Below are positions 46,268-54,598 of a stretch of DNA of 64,000 nt, one piece after another. Every line of letters starts with the position of its first letter. Position 1 is the stretch's first letter. This DNA comes from Pseudomonas pudica. Its GTDB lineage: Bacteria > Pseudomonadota > Gammaproteobacteria > Pseudomonadales > Pseudomonadaceae. Both the position numbers and the translations under genes were made by a program. Below the pieces are notes generated by a model, which saw only the letters and a list, made by a program, of their open reading frames with translations, was not told the DNA's origin and searched no databases. Location of the stretch: contig NZ_JADLJS010000004.1 of the NCBI RefSeq assembly GCF_015680405.1, positions 169,329 through 233,328 of the forward strand, read 5' to 3'.

Positions 46268-47926
46268 TCACGGCAGACGGGCTTCGTCCGGCACGCTGTC
46301 GAGCATCAGCCCGCCCGTGTCCGAGCCGCCCAGTACCACATAGGCACTGCTACAGAACAAAGAGTTCAACCGTTTCATGTCGGCGATCAGCTCCAAGTGT
46401 AGCGAACTGGTCTCGATACTTTGCACTACCTTACGCTGCAAGCGGCTGACATGGGCGTGGGCAAGGCGCCGTTCCTGGGCGCGAAAACGGCGTTTTTCCC
46501 GCAGCAGCAGGCGGGCGCTTTCCGGATCGGCGCTGAGGAACACCGACAAGCCCAGGCGCAAGTTGGCCAGCAGTTGTTCCTGCAAGCCGGTCAGCTCTTC
46601 CAGCCCTACCTGGGAAAACTCCCGGCGCTGGCTGGTTTTCTGCTGCTGGACCTTGCGCAGCATGCGCTCGATCAGGTCGCAGGCCAGCTTGAGGTTGATT
46701 GCCAGTTCGATGATTTCTGCCCAGCGGCGGTTGTCCTGTTCGCTGAGGTCTTCACGCGACATCTGCGCCAGGTACAGCTTGATCGCGCTGTACAAGGCTT
46801 CGGCGTCCTCGCCCAAGGCGCGGACCTGCTGTGGCAATGCGGCCTGGGTACCGCGCAGGGCACCTAGCATGGCTTCGAGCAGGCTGTCGACGATATCGCC
46901 CAGGCGCAGGGTTTCGCGGGAGGCGTTGGCCAGGGCCAGGCTGGGTGTTTCCAGCGCCGAGGTGTCGAGATGGCGCGGGCGAATCTGGCCGTTGCCGTTT
47001 TCTCGCTCGGGCAGCAGAGTGTTGCACAGCCGGCCCATGGGTTTGACTGTGGGCAGCATGATCAGGCAACGCAACGTGTTGTAGAGCAGGTGGAAGCCAA
47101 TGACCAGCTCCTGTGCGCTGAAGCTCAGTGAGTCCATCCACCCCACCAGCGGGTGCAGCACGGGGATGATCAGCAGCAGGCCGATCAACTTGTACAGCAG
47201 GCTGCCCAGAGCCACCCGGCGCCCGGCGGCGTTTTGCATGCTGGTGCTGATGAAAGCCAGCAATCCGCTGCCGATGTTGGCCCCCACCACCAGACCGATG
47301 GCCACCGGCAGGCTGATCACTTCGGCACCGGCCAGCGTTGCGGTGAGCAGCACGGCCGCCAGGCTGGAATAGGAAATCATGGCGAACAGCGCGCCGACCA
47401 GGGCGTCGAGCATGATGTCGCCGGTCAGGGAGGCAAACAGCACCTTCACGCCCTGGGCGTGGGTAATCGGCGTAGCTGCCTGCACGATCAGCTCCAATGC
47501 CAGAATGATCAGGCCAAGCCCGATGCCTACCCTGCCCAGCTGGCCGGCTCGCGTCTGCTTGCGGGAGAGGAAGAAGATCACACCCAGGAAGATCAGCAGC
47601 GGCGACAGCCAGGACAGGTCCAGGGTCAGCACCCGGGCCATCAGCGCGGTACCCACGTCGGCGCCGAGCATGATTGCCAAGGCGGGAGTCATCGCCATCA
47701 GGCCCTGGCCGACGAACGAGGTGACCAGCATGGCGGTGGCGTTGCTGCTTTGCACCATCGCCGTGACCAGAATGCCGGCGACGAACGCCAGCGGGCGTTT
47801 GCTCATGTTCTGGCTGATGATGCGCCGCAGGCTCGAGCCGAATACCCGAAGGATGCCGGTACGCACGATGTGGGTGCCCCAGACCAGAAGCGTAACGGCC
47901 GAGAGCAGGTTGAGCAGGGTCAGCAT
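46268..47926 (-). CDS. Na/Pi cotransporter family protein with PhoU-like tail
   Basis: A 552-aa membrane protein with two inverted NptA-like repeats. QSSNATAMLVTSFVGQGLM corresponds to the QSS motif of the first repeat, while the second has a modified SYSSLAAVLLTATLAG. They are followed by a long helical cytoplasmic tail (about 340-552) like PhoU. It could transport phosphate or another anion with sodium. I use ATG 47926 (MLTLLNLLSAV), behind AGGGGGCCGTAGCC, rather than ATG 47947. Confidence 0.87.
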   Translation of the reverse strand: MLTLLNLLSAVTLLVWGTHIVRTGILRVFGSSLRRIISQNMSKRPLAFVAGILVTAMVQSSNATAMLVTSFVGQGLMAMTPALAIMLGADVGTALMARVLTLDLSWLSPLLIFLGVIFFLSRKQTRAGQLGRVGIGLGLIILALELIVQAATPITHAQGVKVLFASLTGDIMLDALVGALFAMISYSSLAAVLLTATLAGAEVISLPVAIGLVVGANIGSGLLAFISTSMQNAAGRRVALGSLLYKLIGLLLIIPVLHPLVGWMDSLSFSAQELVIGFHLLYNTLRCLIMLPTVKPMGRLCNTLLPERENGNGQIRPRHLDTSALETPSLALANASRETLRLGDIVDSLLEAMLGALRGTQAALPQQVRALGEDAEALYSAIKLYLAQMSREDLSEQDNRRWAEIIELAINLKLACDLIERMLRKVQQQKTSQRREFSQVGLEELTGLQEQLLANLRLGLSVFLSADPESARLLLREKRRFRAQERRLAHAHVSRLQRKVVQSIETSSLHLELIADMKRLNSLFCSSAYVVLGGSDTGGLMLDSVPDEARLP

Positions 47927-48077
47927 GGCTACGGCCCCCTGTTGCATTGGCCCAGAGGGCCAAGAGACGAAGCGTGAGCGTTTGAAGAATTTTCAGTGCT
48001 CACTCAAAGCTTTAGTTGTTTTGCGAAGCTGTCGCCAGCTTCGCATGGCTGTCATTTGTTTGAAATACAGCGGAAAT

Positions 48078-48103
48078 GAAAAAAGGGCCCCGAAGGGCCC
48101 TTT
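48078..48103 (-). terminator. Intrinsic terminator of terC-type gene
   Basis: On the minus strand AAGGGCCC-TTCG-GGGCCCTT is followed by TTTT. The UUCG tetraloop makes it very stable. It lies 20 bp after the TerC gene stop. Confidence 0.92.
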
Positions 48104-48123
48104 GTGTCCTGCACTTCCTGATC

Positions 48124-48894
48124 TTATTGACCCGGAATGTCCTTGCGCAGTTTCACCGGTTCATGCTCTTTGCCGTTCTTGCGGGCCAAGGCAGTGCGCA
48201 TGCGGATGTTGATAGCTTCCACCGCCAGCGAGAACGCCATGGCGAAGTAGACGTAGCCCTTCGGCACATGCACATCGAAAGCTTCGGCGATAAGCACGGT
48301 CCCGACCACGATCAGGAACGACAATGCCAGCATCTTCAGCGACGGGTGCTTGTCGATGAAATCGCTGATGGTGCCGGCGCACAGCATCATCACCAGCACG
48401 GCGACGATGATCGCGGCGATCATCACCGGTACGTGCGAGACCATGCCCACCGCAGTGATCACCGAGTCCAGCGAGAACACGATGTCGATGATGGCGATCT
48501 GGATGATGGTGTAGAAGAACTTGCCACCCGCGCCTTTCGGTTCTTCCTGGTTCTCGTCCTCGCCTTCGAGGCCGTGGTAGATCTCTTGTGAGCTTTTCCA
48601 CAACAGGAACAGGCCACCAAAGAACAGGATCAGGTCACGCCCCGAGATGCCTTGGCCCAGGACCACGAACAGGTCGGCGGTAAGGCGCATGACCCAGGTG
48701 ATCGACAGCAGCAGCATGATACGCGTGACCATGGCCAGGGCGAGGCCGAAGATCCGGGTGCGCGGCTGCATGTGCTTGGGCATGCGGCTGACCAGAATCG
48801 AGATCATGATGATGTTGTCGATACCGAGGACGATCTCAAGCGCGGTGAGGGTAAAAAAGGCAACCCAGATTTCCGGGCTGGTCAGCCATTCCAT
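48124..48894 (-). CDS. TerC family integral membrane protein
   Basis: A 256-aa protein with seven helices. It carries the TerC acidic motifs ALEIVLGIDNIIMIS and DIVFSLDSVITA (paired Asp/Glu in membrane helices), which are implicated in metal, mainly Mn, export or metalation of exported proteins. I use ATG 48894 (MEWLTSPEIWV). I looked upstream for a Mn riboswitch (yybP-ykoY type) and saw none in the 70-bp gap. Confidence 0.9.
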   Translation of the reverse strand: MEWLTSPEIWVAFFTLTALEIVLGIDNIIMISILVSRMPKHMQPRTRIFGLALAMVTRIMLLLSITWVMRLTADLFVVLGQGISGRDLILFFGGLFLLWKSSQEIYHGLEGEDENQEEPKGAGGKFFYTIIQIAIIDIVFSLDSVITAVGMVSHVPVMIAAIIVAVLVMMLCAGTISDFIDKHPSLKMLALSFLIVVGTVLIAEAFDVHVPKGYVYFAMAFSLAVEAINIRMRTALARKNGKEHEPVKLRKDIPGQ

Positions 48895-48964
48895 TTGTTT
48901 TCCTTCGAACGGTAAAGGCGACACGCCCGGGTCAGGGCGCGTCGCGTTAGGGAAATACGCGTTA

Positions 48965-50272
48965 TTAAAGACTACTGAACAGCGGGAAAATCCCCATCAG
49001 CAGCGCGGCGAGCATTATGCACAGGCATACCAGCACTGCCCACTTCAAGGTGAAGCGCTGATGATCGCCGAACTCGATGCCGGCCAGGGCCACCAGCAGG
49101 TAGGTGGAGGGTACCAGGGGGCTGAGCAGGTGTACCGGTTGCCCGACGATCGAAGCACGCGCCATTTCCACCGGGCTGATGCCGTAGTGGCTGGCAGCTT
49201 CGGCCAGTACTGGCAGCACGCCATAGTAGAACGCGTCGTTGGACATGAAGAAGGTGAACGGCATGCTCACGATCGCGGTGATCACCGCCAGGTATGGGCC
49301 CAACGCCTCGGGGATGACCGACAGCAGGCTCTTGGACATGGCGTCGACCATGCCGGTGCCCGACAGGATCCCGGTGAAGATGCCGGCGGCGAAGATCAGA
49401 CCGGTGACCGCCAGCACGCTGCCGGCGTGGGCGGCGATGCGGTCTTTCTGCTGCTGCAGGCACGGGTAGTTGACGATCATGGCGATGCTGAAGGCGATCA
49501 TGAACAGCACCGGCAGCGGCAGTACGCCGGCAATCAGCGCGACCATCAGGGCAGCGGTCAGGGCGCCGTTGAAGTACAGCAGTTTTGGCCGGCGCGCGTC
49601 CGGGTACTGCGAAACGGTGATTTCGCTGTGGTCGATGTCGTCGGTGGGCAGGTGCAACTCGCCCAGGCGGGCACGTTCGCGCTTGCCGTACATGTAGGCG
49701 ATGGCCAGGATCGCCAGCACGCCGAACAGCATGGCCGGGATCATTGGTACGAAGATGTCCGACGGGTCCACGTGCAGGGCGCTGGCTGCTCGGGCCGTCG
49801 GGCCACCCCAGGGGGTCATGTTCATCACCCCGCCGGCGAGAATGATCAGGCCGGCCATGATCCGCGGGCTCATGCCCAGGCGGCTGTACATCGGCAGCAT
49901 GGCGGCGCAGCAGATCATGTAGGTGGTGGCGCCGTCACCGTCGAGCGAGACCACCAGGGCCAGCACTGCGGTGCCGACGGAGACTTTCAGCGGGTCACCC
50001 TTGACCAGCTTGAGGATCTTGCGCACAGCCGGGTCGAACAGGCCGGAGTCGATCATCAGGGCGAAATAGAGGATGGCGAACATCAGCATCACACCGGTAG
50101 GTGCGAGTTTGCTGATGCCCTCGAGCATCATCGGGCCGATCTTTGCGGAAAAACCGCCGAACAGGGCGAACAGGATCGGTACCAGGATCAGCGCTATCAG
50201 GGCAGACAGGCGCTTGGTCATGATCAGGTACATGAAGGTGATGACCATGGCAAAGCCGAGGAAGGTCAGCAT
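48965..50272 (-). CDS. CitMHS family citrate/divalent-metal symporter
   Basis: A 435-aa membrane protein with about 12 helices of the CitMHS family, which takes up citrate in complex with Mg or other divalent metals. Family-like stretches are VSLDGDGATTYMI, MTPWGGPTARAA and MSNDAFYYGVLPVLAE. The start ATG 50272 follows CTGGAGTATTGCC. The upstream leader contains an A/C repeat (see 50401) that could be an Hfq-Crc target, which would put citrate use under catabolite repression. Confidence 0.92.
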   Translation of the reverse strand: MLTFLGFAMVITFMYLIMTKRLSALIALILVPILFALFGGFSAKIGPMMLEGISKLAPTGVMLMFAILYFALMIDSGLFDPAVRKILKLVKGDPLKVSVGTAVLALVVSLDGDGATTYMICCAAMLPMYSRLGMSPRIMAGLIILAGGVMNMTPWGGPTARAASALHVDPSDIFVPMIPAMLFGVLAILAIAYMYGKRERARLGELHLPTDDIDHSEITVSQYPDARRPKLLYFNGALTAALMVALIAGVLPLPVLFMIAFSIAMIVNYPCLQQQKDRIAAHAGSVLAVTGLIFAAGIFTGILSGTGMVDAMSKSLLSVIPEALGPYLAVITAIVSMPFTFFMSNDAFYYGVLPVLAEAASHYGISPVEMARASIVGQPVHLLSPLVPSTYLLVALAGIEFGDHQRFTLKWAVLVCLCIMLAALLMGIFPLFSSL

Positions 50273-50400
50273 GGCAATACTCCAGGCGTGGCGCGGCGAA
50301 GGAACGTCGATTCGGGCGGATCAGCGCGTTTGGCGCTGTGCGGGGAGCATGCAGAGGGGAACTACGGAAAGTCGGGCACAGGAATACATCAGAATCACCA

Positions 50401-50412
50401 TTGTTGTTGTTG
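50401..50412 (-). promoter_or_regulatory. Possible Hfq/Crc motif in citMHS leader region
   Basis: On the minus strand this reads CAACAACAACAA, matching the AAnAAnAA-type motif bound by Hfq with Crc in Pseudomonas. It lies about 130 bp before the CitMHS start codon, farther away than most known sites, so it matters only if the transcript begins upstream of it. Confidence 0.35.
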
Positions 50413-50538
50413 ATTGGGCCGGGCGCGGTGGTTACCGGGTGCCCTGGCTGACCGGTCTTGTGCCGGTAGTGGGGGCTATCCTATGAGGGCAAGCTTTCAG
50501 CCAGCTTTCGCCGAAGCAAAGGCGACGAGAGGTAGGTG

Positions 50539-50940
50539 ATGCAGGATGTGACCGAGGGTGGCTGCCATTGTGGCGCCTTGCGTTATCGGTTGGCGGGCGA
50601 CCTGACAGACATCGCCCATTGCCATTGTTCTATCTGCCGACGGGTCAGTGGTGGGCTGGTGGTGACCTGGCTCACCCTGCCCCGCTCGGGGTTCCGGTGG
50701 TTGGCTGGAGAGCCGAACTGCTATGTGGCACCGTCCAGTTGCAGCCGGTACTTCTGTGGGCATTGTGGGGCGCATGTGGCGTTGGTGACTACACACAGCT
50801 CGGAGACGGTTGATGTGACGGTGGCGACGCTGGACCACCCGGAACGGGTCAGGGCCAACCGGCATATCTGGGTGGGTAGCCGGTTGCCCTGGTTGCATCT
50901 GGATGAGGATTTGCCTTCGGAGGCGGAGGAAAACCAGTAA
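50539..50940 (+). CDS. GFA family zinc-binding protein
   Basis: A 133-aa protein of the glutathione-dependent formaldehyde-activating (Gfa-like/CENP-V) fold. Zinc sites are visible as GGCHCGALRY, HCHCSICRR and RYFCGHCGAH, all family Cys positions. Members are rarely tested and many do not act on formaldehyde, so I give no reaction. ATG 50539 follows GAGGTAGGTG. It stands alone between divergent citMHS and the convergent DUF4105 gene. Confidence 0.88.
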   Translation: MQDVTEGGCHCGALRYRLAGDLTDIAHCHCSICRRVSGGLVVTWLTLPRSGFRWLAGEPNCYVAPSSCSRYFCGHCGAHVALVTTHSSETVDVTVATLDHPERVRANRHIWVGSRLPWLHLDEDLPSEAEENQ

Positions 50941-50960
50941 GGGATTGTGTTGGTGCTGCC

Positions 50961-51055
50961 GGCCCTATCGCCGGCAAGCCAGCTCCCACAGGTGTCCCAC
51001 CACCTTCAGACCCATGGTGATCTCGTGGGCGCTGGCCTGCCGGCGATAGGGCCGG
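50961..51055. repeat. Inverted REP pair, same type as at 14378
   Basis: CTATCGCCGGCAAGCCAGCT near 50965 and its inverse AGCGCTGGCCTGCCGGCGATAGGG-type copy ending near 51053, with a 30-bp spacer, lie between the convergent GFA and DUF4105 genes. Confidence 0.85.
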
Positions 51056-51066
51056 CACAGCCGTAC

Positions 51067-53022
51067 TTACAACTGCAGGCCTCCTGCAGCCTTGTGCAAT
51101 GCCCGCAGATGCTCGCCCACCTGCTTCACATTGGCTTCCACCGCCGCAATCTCCCTGGCCCGCGATGGCTCCAGCAGCGCCCTAACCTCTTTGTCCAGGC
51201 TCGTGCTCAAGCGCAGCAACTGCGCTTGCCGCTCGCTGCTGACCTGCTCCAGTTGCATGCGCTCCTGCGGCTGCGGCAGCCCGTAGCCCTTGCTGTCGAG
51301 CAACTCTGCCGGGCGGCTGAGGAAGCCACTGTTGGCAAGCATCTGCCTGAGGGTCGCATCGGCCTTGCTGACGCTACCATCGTTCAGCGCGGCGGCGTTC
51401 AGGTAGCGCTGTTTGACCTCGTCCTGGGCCAGAAGCAGTTGCCGGCGCAAGCTGGCCTGTTCAAGCAGCAGCAAGGCGGCGCTGGTGCGCAGGTCGGCCT
51501 GGGCGAACCAACCTCGCCGTTGCTCGGCGTCCAGGGCCAGCCAGTCCTCGACCTTGTCCTGCTTGATTGGCAACTGCTTCTTCAACACCTCGAACATGGC
51601 CTGGTAACGGTCGCGGTAGGAGTCGAAGCGATAACCCAGGCGCAGCGCCTCGCGGGGGTCGTCGAGCACGCTGGTATCGGCCAGCCCCCTGCCCTTGAGC
51701 ACGGCCAGCAAGCCATTGGGCATGATGCTGTCGAGGTCGTTCAGGCGTGGGTTCGCGGTGCCGCTGCGCAGCAGCTTCAACGACTCTACCGCGCAATTGT
51801 TGGACAGGAACCAGTAGTTGCCATCGTAGCTCCAGTGCATTTCGGCGGCCTGACGCACAAGGTTCTCGATCTCGTCGCGGTTCAGCCGCAAGGGCACCGA
51901 CGCCAGGCTGCGCAGTTCGGTCTTGGTGTACTCGTCGATCACCTGGCCCAGCGGCAGCACGAACAGGCGCGAGGGGTAGGCACCGACCAGGCCGTCCCAG
52001 CTGGAAAGCTGCACATCGTTGACGAAGGCTCGGTACGACAGCACCAGGCTCTGGTCGAGGTCCAGGCGGCAGTCCGGCCCGCGGGGGCGACCCGGCTTGC
52101 AGATCACCAGGCGCAGCATGCTGTGGCCCCAGCGGCTGACCAGGTTCTGGTTGGCTTCGGCCAGCAGGTAGTCCACCTCATAGACCCGCTCGGGGTCGAT
52201 TTCACCCAGCGGTTGGCGGGCGAAGTCGCTGCCGGCATTGATGAACGGCAGGCCCTTGGCGCAGCTGTCCTGCTGCGGTGCCCAGCCGAAGTGTTCGCGC
52301 AGGTACTGGTTCAGCGCCGGACGGCGGCAGCCGTAGCTCGGGTCGAGGAGGAAGTACTCCATGTTGACCGCGATGTATTCCTTGGGGCTGCTCAGTTCAT
52401 AACTGTCGGGGCTGCGCACGAACTGGCCGTTGTGCTGCTCGCGCTCGCCGCGTCGGCCCACATACTGTTGCCAGCCGGCCAGGTCGAGCAGGCGCGGGTC
52501 GTCGCTGAGGGTGAAACGGCGCTCTGCCTGGCCTCTGCATGCTTCGGGCAGGCCAACTTTGCCCAACGTACCTTGCTGGCGCTTGCAACGGGCGATCAGC
52601 GCGTTCTCGGCGCTGGGCCACAGCCGGGCACGGTCGTAGATATGGGTGAGTTCGTGCAGCACGGTGGCCAGCAGTTCTTCTCGCACCGTGCCATGCGGGC
52701 GCTTGGTGCGCTCGGTGGCAGCACTGCCATCGGTGAGGCTGGGCAGTAGGCGGCGATTGAGTTCGAGGGTAGATACCAGCGATGCCTGGCCATAGGCGTC
52801 GGCCGGCATGTTGTCGCTCCAGCTGACCCGCACGCGGCGGTTCAGTTGTTGCTTGAAGCGAGGGGGCAGCTTGCCCACGGCTTCGTCGAGCAGAGCCTGA
52901 GTGGCTCGGGTCTGCTGTGGGTCAAGGCCGGACGCCTGCAGCTCGAGCTGCAGGTCGGCCAGGGCGGGCGTGCCGAGCAGCGTCAGGGCGCAGCCGAGCA
53001 GCCAGGCGCGCACGCGGTTCAC
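51067..53022 (-). CDS. Exported DUF4105 protein with zincin-like and permuted papain-like motifs
   Basis: A 651-aa protein with a signal peptide (ending TPALAD). The N-terminal part has a zinc-protease pattern: VLHELTHIYD (HExxH, His123-His127) and, about 90 residues on, PKEYIAVNMEYFLLDP (214-228), like the third Glu ligand segment of MtfA-type zincins. The DUF4105 part has WGHSMLRLVIC (His300) and FLSNNCAVESLKLL (Cys410), the order of a permuted NlpC/P60- or LRAT-like hydrolase. The C-terminal third is helical with coiled-coil character. Substrate is unknown. Its start overlaps the stop of a DUF2388 gene (four bases). Confidence 0.85.
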   Translation of the reverse strand: MNRVRAWLLGCALTLLGTPALADLQLELQASGLDPQQTRATQALLDEAVGKLPPRFKQQLNRRVRVSWSDNMPADAYGQASLVSTLELNRRLLPSLTDGSAATERTKRPHGTVREELLATVLHELTHIYDRARLWPSAENALIARCKRQQGTLGKVGLPEACRGQAERRFTLSDDPRLLDLAGWQQYVGRRGEREQHNGQFVRSPDSYELSSPKEYIAVNMEYFLLDPSYGCRRPALNQYLREHFGWAPQQDSCAKGLPFINAGSDFARQPLGEIDPERVYEVDYLLAEANQNLVSRWGHSMLRLVICKPGRPRGPDCRLDLDQSLVLSYRAFVNDVQLSSWDGLVGAYPSRLFVLPLGQVIDEYTKTELRSLASVPLRLNRDEIENLVRQAAEMHWSYDGNYWFLSNNCAVESLKLLRSGTANPRLNDLDSIMPNGLLAVLKGRGLADTSVLDDPREALRLGYRFDSYRDRYQAMFEVLKKQLPIKQDKVEDWLALDAEQRRGWFAQADLRTSAALLLLEQASLRRQLLLAQDEVKQRYLNAAALNDGSVSKADATLRQMLANSGFLSRPAELLDSKGYGLPQPQERMQLEQVSSERQAQLLRLSTSLDKEVRALLEPSRAREIAAVEANVKQVGEHLRALHKAAGGLQL

Positions 53023-53339
53023 AGCGCGAGGATGGCTTCAGCCAGTACCTGGTCGCTGGCGTCGCGCGCTTGCGGAACGCGCTCGCGCAGAGTGTTGAAA
53101 GCGGCCTCGAGCTGGGCGCCGCGGATGTCACCGTTGCTGGCGACAAAGCTGGCGGCGTCGTCATGGGCTTCGCGCACCACTTTGGAGTCGCGGATCGAGG
53201 TGGTGGTGTCAGAGGTGAAGTCGATCGAACGGCCAAAGGCCCGCACGATGATATTGCTGGTGGCCACCAAGGTCTGTGCCTGAGCCAGGTCGGCCAGCAG
53301 CAGCATGCCGAGGGTAGCGGCAATCAGCGGTTTACGCAT
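53019..53339 (-). CDS. DUF2388 secreted protein, copy 3
   Basis: A 106-aa exported protein, signal peptide ending LAQAQT, then a mature domain with TSIRDSKVVREAHDDAASFV and the shared core SNGDIRGAQLEAAF. This core (A-A/S-F-V-A/G-S-x-G-x-I-R-G-A-x-L-E) is the same in the two genes upstream, so the three arose by tandem duplication. It overlaps the DUF4105 gene by four bases and must be cotranslated with it. Function is unknown. Confidence 0.88.
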   Translation of the reverse strand: MRKPLIAATLGMLLLADLAQAQTLVATSNIIVRAFGRSIDFTSDTTTSIRDSKVVREAHDDAASFVASNGDIRGAQLEAAFNTLRERVPQARDASDQVLAEAILAL

Positions 53340-53375
53340 GGAGCATCTCCGAAAAATACAGGGAGTCAGATGTAG

Positions 53376-53669
53376 TTATTGGACGAGAATTGCCTGCGCC
53401 AGTTCCAGATCGCCGACGGTATGCCGTGCGCAATTGTGGCGTAGTGATTCCAGTGCTGCCTCCAGCCGCGCACCGCGGATCTGGCCGTCGCTGGCGACGA
53501 AGGCAGCGGCATCGTCCTGGGCCTGGCGGACCAGTTTACGGTCGAACGGTGCGGTGGTGACCTGGCTGGTCACATAGCCAGTGATGACCAGGCTTTGCGT
53601 AGTGGTATCCATGGCATGGGCGCTGACCATGCCAACAAAGGAGAACAGCAACGGCAACAGATAACGCAT
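53376..53669 (-). CDS. DUF2388 secreted protein, copy 2
   Basis: A 97-aa exported protein with signal peptide ending VSAHAMD and mature domain with KLVRQAQDDAAAFVASDGQI and RGARLEAALESLRHNC. It has an extra Cys (RHNCARH) that the other copies lack. I use ATG 53669; the frame extends to 53702 without a clear ribosome site. It is the most diverged of the three paralogues. Confidence 0.85.
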   Translation of the reverse strand: MRYLLPLLFSFVGMVSAHAMDTTTQSLVITGYVTSQVTTAPFDRKLVRQAQDDAAAFVASDGQIRGARLEAALESLRHNCARHTVGDLELAQAILVQ

Positions 53670-53757
53670 GGGCTCTACAACAGCTGGAAACGTGGATGGC
53701 AAAGATGTGTGCGGCTGTGCTGGTGGTGACCAGCACAGCTGAACGGCTCAGTCGGGG

Positions 53758-54075
53758 TCAAAGCGCCAGGATGGCCTGGGCCAGTTGCGCGTCGCTGGCT
53801 TGCAGGGCTGGCATTTGCGAGCGGATGTGCATGAAAGCGCTTTCCAGCTTGGCACCACGAATGTCGCCCTGGCTGCCAACGAAGCTGGCGGCGTCGTCAC
53901 GGGCGGCCTGGACAATCTTGTCGTCACGGAACGAGGAGGAAACATCGGAAGTGGCATCGGTGGACGCGGCCACTGCGCCAACGACGGCGTCGGTGGTGAC
54001 AACGAAGCTGGTGGCGTTTGCGGTGCCGGCCAGGCTCAGCATCAGGGCGGCGCCAATCAGGTATTTACGGGACAT
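53758..54075 (-). CDS. DUF2388 secreted protein, copy 1
   Basis: A 105-aa exported protein with signal peptide ending GTANAT. The mature domain starts SFVVTTDAVVGAVAAS and has DDKIVQAARDDAASFVGSQG and DIRGAKLESAFMHIRSQ. ATG 54075 follows CAGGAGTCCACGATC. It is first in the minus-strand run of DUF2388 x3 and DUF4105. The upstream region is AT-rich with an inverted repeat at 54228-54248. Confidence 0.88.
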   Translation of the reverse strand: MSRKYLIGAALMLSLAGTANATSFVVTTDAVVGAVAASTDATSDVSSSFRDDKIVQAARDDAASFVGSQGDIRGAKLESAFMHIRSQMPALQASDAQLAQAILAL

Positions 54076-54227
54076 GATCGTGGACTCCTGGACTAGGGTC
54101 GGGTGGTTCTGTTTTATCGGACGCTCGCACAGCTCGTCGCGGTACTTTTTCAACAGTGCGTTCTACCAGACTGTTATGCCAAGCGTATCACGCGCCGGTG
54201 TTTCTGGATGTTAATGAACAGCGCGCC

Positions 54228-54248
54228 AACAAACTGTTATGGTTTGTT
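54228..54248. promoter_or_regulatory. Inverted repeat upstream of the DUF2388 cluster
   Basis: AACAAAC-TGTTATG-GTTTGTT is a perfect 7-bp inverted repeat 150 bp upstream of the first DUF2388 start, in an AT-rich stretch (54160-54290). A third related half, ACAAACTG, lies near 54260. It could be an operator for the cluster. Confidence 0.4.
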
Positions 54249-54308
54249 TTGTGATTTTACAAACTGTACATGTGTGCTTGTAAAAGGCTCTGGCATGCCG
54301 TCTGCAAA

Positions 54309-54343
54309 CAAAAAACCCGTCGCAGTCACCTGCAACGGGTTTC
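54309..54343 (-). terminator. Intrinsic terminator of DUF1127 gene
   Basis: On the minus strand AAACCCGTTGCAG pairs with CTGCGACGGGTTT across a short loop (GTGA), followed by TTT and more T. It lies 40 bp after the DUF1127 stop. Confidence 0.88.
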
Positions 54344-54382
54344 GGAAATTTGCGGTGCCGACCAAAGCCGGCAAGCCGGAGC

Positions 54383-54598
54383 TTAGCGCCAGAAAGGCTT
54401 GCTCAGCTCTTCGTAACGCTGCGACTCGCTGATACCGGCATCGGCCAGCAGGCGGGCGTCCAGGCGAGCCAGTTGACGGCGGCTGGCCATACGGCGCTGC
54501 CACAGCAGCAGGGTGGACAGAGCGCGCAGCGGCAGCGAAGCGTTGGATTGTTGGGCGTTGCTTTCAAAAACCAGACCGGAACTGAGGGTACGTTCCAT
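54383..54598 (-). CDS. DUF1127 small arginine-rich protein
   Basis: A 71-aa protein whose C-terminal half is the DUF1127 domain: LLWQRRMASRRQLARLDARL followed by LADAGISESQRYEELSKPFWR. DUF1127 proteins in other proteobacteria affect RNA turnover and small-RNA processes. Here the role is unknown. The gene stands alone, with its own terminator and an upstream region full of ACTGT/ACAGT pentamers. Confidence 0.88.
   Translation of the reverse strand: MERTLSSGLVFESNAQQSNASLPLRALSTLLLWQRRMASRRQLARLDARLLADAGISESQRYEELSKPFWR

Noticed and set aside
48895..48964. Manganese riboswitch before the TerC gene
   Set aside because: TerC genes often have a yybP-ykoY element, but the 70-bp gap is too short and lacks its conserved parts.
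48647..50413. 588-aa plus-strand open frame
   Set aside because: Antisense to the CitMHS transporter and the TerC start; extremely rich in Asp, His and Gln as expected from a reversed membrane protein gene.
50947..52749. 600-aa plus-strand open frame
   Set aside because: Antisense to the DUF4105 gene, which has a signal peptide, motifs and coupling to DUF2388 genes.
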